From: Actinomycetota bacterium
GTDB lineage: Bacteria > Actinomycetota > Actinomycetes > Actinomycetales > Microbacteriaceae
Length of the DNA: 6,860 nt
NCBI GenBank assembly: GCA_010028615.1
Contig: RHAS01000041.1
Coordinates: 1 to 6,860 of the forward strand
Direction of reading: 5' to 3'
The notes under the pieces were generated by a model. That model searched no databases. It was not told where the DNA came from and was given only the letters and a program-made list of their open reading frames with translations. Both the position numbers and the translations under genes were made by a program. Shown here in pieces: positions 4,399 to 6,860 of the stretch. Each line of letters opens with the position of its first letter. Position 1 is the stretch's first letter.

Positions 4399-5655
4399 GT
4401 GTCCGAAAAGCTAAGAGCCACCAGCGTACCTGGGTTTATCAAATTATGGGTTGGTCAAACAGTAAGCGCATTCGGTTCGCAAATTAGCGGCCTAGCTCTT
4501 CCTGTAATTGCTGTAACTTTGCTCAGCGCTACCGAATTTCAAATGGGTTTGCTTGGTGCTGCTAACACCTCGGCATTCCTTATTTTTGGTCTTTTAGCTG
4601 GCGCTCTTGTTGATCGTTGGATAAAGCGACAGGTAATGATTGTTGCCGATCTAATCCGCATGTTTGCTATTGGTCTGATACCGCTCTTGTGGTTTGCCGG
4701 TGTTCTCAACATTTACCATCTGATAGTTCTAGGTGCTGTGATATCAATCGCCAGCGTATTCTTTGATGTTTCCTACCAGAGCTATATTCCAATTCTCATG
4801 CCGCGTGACTACATCGGTGTTGCAAACTCTCGACTAGAACTAACCGCGCAGATTTCAGGGGTAGCAAGCCCTGGAATAGTTGGCTACCTACTCACGCTAA
4901 TCAAAGCTCCCGTGATACTCATCTTCGACGCAATAAGCTTCCTGGTATCCGCAGTTAGCCTGCTGGTGATCAAAGATCGTGAAGTGCCAAAACCCAAAGC
5001 GGACCGAAGACCACTCAATCAGGAAATAGCAGAGGGCCTTAAGTTTGTCTGGAACCAAAGACTAATCCGGGCAATCTCATTTACAACGGCAACGAGTAAT
5101 TTGTTTTCAACTATTAGTGGCACGCTCTTCGCGATCTACTTCTTCCGCGAAACTTACCTGGGTTTCAACACCGCTGCCTTTGGTCTGCTAGCCGCTGTTG
5201 GTAGCGTCGGGGGTTTATTAGGCGCTGGCGCAACGCCGAAACTAATCAAGGTTTTTGGTGAGGGACCGCTAATCGTCTTATCGTCTATCACCAGTGGTCT
5301 AACTGCGCTTCTGGTTCCGCTCTCCTGGTATGTATCAAGAGAATTCACCTTCCCGATGCTTTTGGTCAATGCCTTTATGACAGCATTCACGGTGCTGACA
5401 TACAACATCACCCAGGTAACCGCTAGACAGCGACTCTGTCCTGAGTCGCTACTTGGCAGAATGAACGCTTCGATTCGATTTATGGTTTGGGGAGTAATGC
5501 CAGTTGGGGCAGTAATTTCAGGAAGCTTAGGGGAATTGATCGGAGTAGTTCCGACTATGACTATTGGCGCAGTTGGTGGTGTCTTTGCTACAAGCTTTGT
5601 TTTCTTCTCACCAATTAGAAAAATGCGTGAGATGCCTAGATTGCAGGAAAGCTAA
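4399..5655 (+). CDS. MFS transporter (MFS_3/EntS-like exporter type)
   Basis: Proton-driven major facilitator permease of the drug/siderophore exporter type; the substrate cannot be read from sequence. The 418 residues are almost all hydrophobic, consistent with 12 membrane helices. The family opening KLWVGQTVSAFGSQIS (about 15-30) precedes helix 1. Motif A is GALVDRWIKRQ at 68-78, between helices 2 and 3. A basic cytoplasmic loop (about 192-215, KDREVPKPKADRRP) separates the two halves, and EGLKFVWNQRLIRA leads into the second. The GTG at 4399 is the only usable start: an in-frame TAA lies at 4393-4395 and no later start precedes helix 1. No Shine-Dalgarno is present. It ends in a 4-base overlap with the convergent VOC gene and shares subfamily features with the MFS gene at 6060, so the two look like distant paralogs. 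Confidence 0.92.
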   Translation: MSEKLRATSVPGFIKLWVGQTVSAFGSQISGLALPVIAVTLLSATEFQMGLLGAANTSAFLIFGLLAGALVDRWIKRQVMIVADLIRMFAIGLIPLLWFAGVLNIYHLIVLGAVISIASVFFDVSYQSYIPILMPRDYIGVANSRLELTAQISGVASPGIVGYLLTLIKAPVILIFDAISFLVSAVSLLVIKDREVPKPKADRRPLNQEIAEGLKFVWNQRLIRAISFTTATSNLFSTISGTLFAIYFFRETYLGFNTAAFGLLAAVGSVGGLLGAGATPKLIKVFGEGPLIVLSSITSGLTALLVPLSWYVSREFTFPMLLVNAFMTAFTVLTYNITQVTARQRLCPESLLGRMNASIRFMVWGVMPVGAVISGSLGELIGVVPTMTIGAVGGVFATSFVFFSPIRKMREMPRLQES

Positions 5656-6017
5656 ATAACCTCGCGGCTCATAAGTCCGATTTGATTCCCTTCGGAATCC
5701 TCAACAAAAGCCAACCACTCATTTCCTGGTTTATCGAAAACGCCAGCTGGGTCCGGAAAAACTATGTGCGGTTCGATTGAGATTGTAAAGCCACGGGATT
5801 TCAGATCTGCAACGGCTGCCTTAACATCTTCGACACCCAAATAAATCAAAGAACTAGGTCCACCAACTTCAACTAGCAACCTGGTGCCATCGAGATCATA
5901 AAAGATGAAACCCGGTGGATTAAACACCGCGGTCGGATTCTTCCCGAGTAAGCGTGTATAGAACTCTTCTGCCCTAGCAACGTCTTTGCAACCAATAGCA
6001 ATCTGCCTAATCTTCAT
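5652..6017 (-). CDS. VOC/glyoxalase-bleomycin resistance fold protein
   Basis: The 121-residue product fits a single vicinal oxygen chelate module pair: MKIRQIAIGCKDVARAEEFY opens the first beta-alpha-beta-beta-beta unit (about 1-52, ending TRLLVEVGG with Glu50, a common metal-ligand position), and LIYLGVEDVKAAVADLKSRG opens the second (about 57-115), which closes with FVEDSEGNQIGLMS. Such proteins are metal-dependent isomerases or dioxygenases, or drug-binding resistance proteins; the reaction here is unknown. I chose the ATG at 6017 because the fold begins exactly there; an upstream in-frame ATG at 6095 would add 26 unlike residues and overlap the divergent MFS gene. No Shine-Dalgarno is evident, and TATTTT (6030 to 6025) places a transcription start within a base of the ATG. 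Its TAG overlaps the TAA of the MFS gene at 5652-5655. Confidence 0.88.
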   Translation of the reverse strand: MKIRQIAIGCKDVARAEEFYTRLLGKNPTAVFNPPGFIFYDLDGTRLLVEVGGPSSLIYLGVEDVKAAVADLKSRGFTISIEPHIVFPDPAGVFDKPGNEWLAFVEDSEGNQIGLMSREVI

Positions 6018-6059
6018 GAACTCAAAAATACACCTAGTTAGTGGTTGTAGATTTGAGGG
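6018..6059. promoter_or_regulatory. Divergent VOC/MFS promoter region
   Basis: Only 42 bases separate the divergent starts. TAGATT at 6048-6053 ends exactly seven bases before the GTG at 6060, and on the minus strand TATTTT (6030 to 6025) lies eight bases before the ATG at 6017. Both predict leaderless or nearly leaderless messages, with the two RNA polymerase footprints overlapping, so the genes may compete or be jointly regulated. No -35 consensus is visible on either strand. Confidence 0.5.
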
Positions 6060-6860
6060 GTGGCCAAATCTCCGGCGTTGCGTTCTTTCAAACATCGAAA
6101 CTTTAGGGTGCTCTACCCTGCCAATGCACTGTCAAACATAGGTACCTGGGCTCAACGCGTAGCTCAGGACTGGTTGGTCCTTGAACTAACTGATTACGAT
6201 CCCGCCATGCTAGGGCTTGTTACAGCCGTGCAGTTCCTTCCATCAATGTTGCTAAGCCTCTACGGCGGATTGCTAGCCGATCGCTTTAGTAAGCGGAAAT
6301 TGCTTCTGCTAACTAACCTCGGGGCGGGAATCTCCTCCCTAGTGCTAGGGCTTCTAGTTCTGTCTGATGCTGTCGCGCTCTGGCACGTATTCTTGCTCGC
6401 GCTGTTAGTAGGTATTTTCTCCGCAATAGATTCACCGATACGCATTAGCTTTACCAGTGAATTGGTTGGTAAAGACGATCTCGCTAATGCGGTAAGTCTC
6501 AACTCGGCCAACTTCAACGCTGGAAGACTAATCGGTCCGGCGCTTAGCGGATTCCTTATTGCAGCTTATGGAACAGGTCCCTCGTTTATCATCAACACCG
6601 CGAGCTACGTGGTGATGATAGTAACCCTGCTTGCCATTAGAGACAAAGACCTTCACATCACCGTTCAACCTAAACGTGGCAACAAGTTGATTGAAGGTTT
6701 CCGTTACGTCAAATCCAGGCGAGATCTTTTACTAGTCATGGTCGTGGTATTTTTCACCACAACTTTTGGTCTAAATTTCCAAATGTTTATCGCACTGATG
6801 GCTACAAAAGAATTTGGCATGGGACCAAGTGAGTTTGGAACATTAGGTAGCGTCTTGGCT
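6060..6860 (+). CDS. MFS transporter, second copy (MFS_3/EntS-like), truncated by the window edge
   Basis: The frame starting at GTG 6060 is open to the last base, giving 267 residues of an MFS exporter, roughly the first two thirds. It opens MAKSPALRSFKHRNFRVLY, the family's usual cytoplasmic lead-in, then NALSNIGTWAQRVAQDWLVL (about 23-42), which is strongly characteristic of this exporter subfamily. Motif A is GLLADRFSKRK at 70-80. SPIRISFTSELVGKDDLANAVSLNS (about 125-149) and NAGRLIGPALSGFL (about 153-166) are also typical. A central basic loop (about 193-210) precedes EGFRYVKSRRDL. The GTG fits because the lead-in is complete and TAGATT sits seven bases upstream; GAGG is too close to the start to act as a normal ribosome binding site. 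It diverges from the VOC gene. Comparable motifs in the MFS gene at 4399 indicate the same broad subfamily, though they are clearly divergent. Confidence 0.93.
   Translation, partial: MAKSPALRSFKHRNFRVLYPANALSNIGTWAQRVAQDWLVLELTDYDPAMLGLVTAVQFLPSMLLSLYGGLLADRFSKRKLLLLTNLGAGISSLVLGLLVLSDAVALWHVFLLALLVGIFSAIDSPIRISFTSELVGKDDLANAVSLNSANFNAGRLIGPALSGFLIAAYGTGPSFIINTASYVVMIVTLLAIRDKDLHITVQPKRGNKLIEGFRYVKSRRDLLLVMVVVFFTTTFGLNFQMFIALMATKEFGMGPSEFGTLGSVLA

Noticed and set aside
6018..6095. N-terminal extension of the VOC protein to an ATG at 6095
   Set aside because: The added 26 residues do not belong to the fold, overlap the divergent MFS gene, and the ATG at 6017 starts exactly at the first strand.
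1..6860. Mobile element, CRISPR array, tRNA or rRNA
   Set aside because: No transposase or integrase frames, no regularly spaced direct repeats and no clover-leaf or rRNA-like sequence were seen on either strand.

Overview
The window looks like the chromosome of a low- to mid-GC actinobacterium, probably a small-genome freshwater Microbacteriaceae-type organism (Rhodoluna/Aquiluna-like; this placement is inference from gene content and composition). The main evidence is the left third: a pabA/trpG-type glutamine amidotransferase, crgA, a B-box rhomboid protease and a cyclophilin. This is the conserved neighbourhood that lies near pknB/rodA and the replication origin in Actinobacteria.

Layout. 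(1) 1-2170, conserved block: pabA/trpG (minus) runs off the left edge and appears frameshifted near its end. It diverges from crgA (plus), which converges with a two-gene unit of ppiase then rhomboid (minus; stop and start codons abut). (2) 2171-2878, small-gene block: a 79-residue protein of unknown function (plus) preceded by an mRNA-leader hairpin, overlapping tail to tail with a small XRE-like helix-turn-helix gene (minus). The start region of the latter carries three closely spaced dyad symmetries. (3) 2879-4398, surface/carbohydrate block: a GH16 beta-glucanase-type enzyme (minus, no signal peptide) diverges from a secreted, C-terminally membrane-anchored protein with three cysteine-bounded repeats (plus), which ends in a strong hairpin terminator. 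(4) 4399-6860, exporter block: two related drug/siderophore-exporter-type MFS genes (plus), with a VOC/glyoxalase-fold gene (minus) between them. The second MFS gene starts at a GTG at 6060 and runs off the right edge.

Expression. Several starts lack a Shine-Dalgarno sequence and instead have a TAnnnT hexamer ending exactly seven bases before the start codon (crgA at 535, MFS at 4399, MFS at 6060; VOC at 6017 within one base). This fits leaderless transcription, which is common in Actinobacteria. The secreted protein at 3800 is the contrast, with a textbook AGGAGG. No intergenic stretch exceeds about 135 bases, and I see no rRNA, tRNA, CRISPR array, insertion sequence or prophage. No clearly new multi-gene system is evident. 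The points most worth a look are the pabA frameshift, the dyad cluster at the HTH gene, the Cys-repeat surface protein, the MFS promoter embedded in a terminator, and the GH16 enzyme without a signal peptide.
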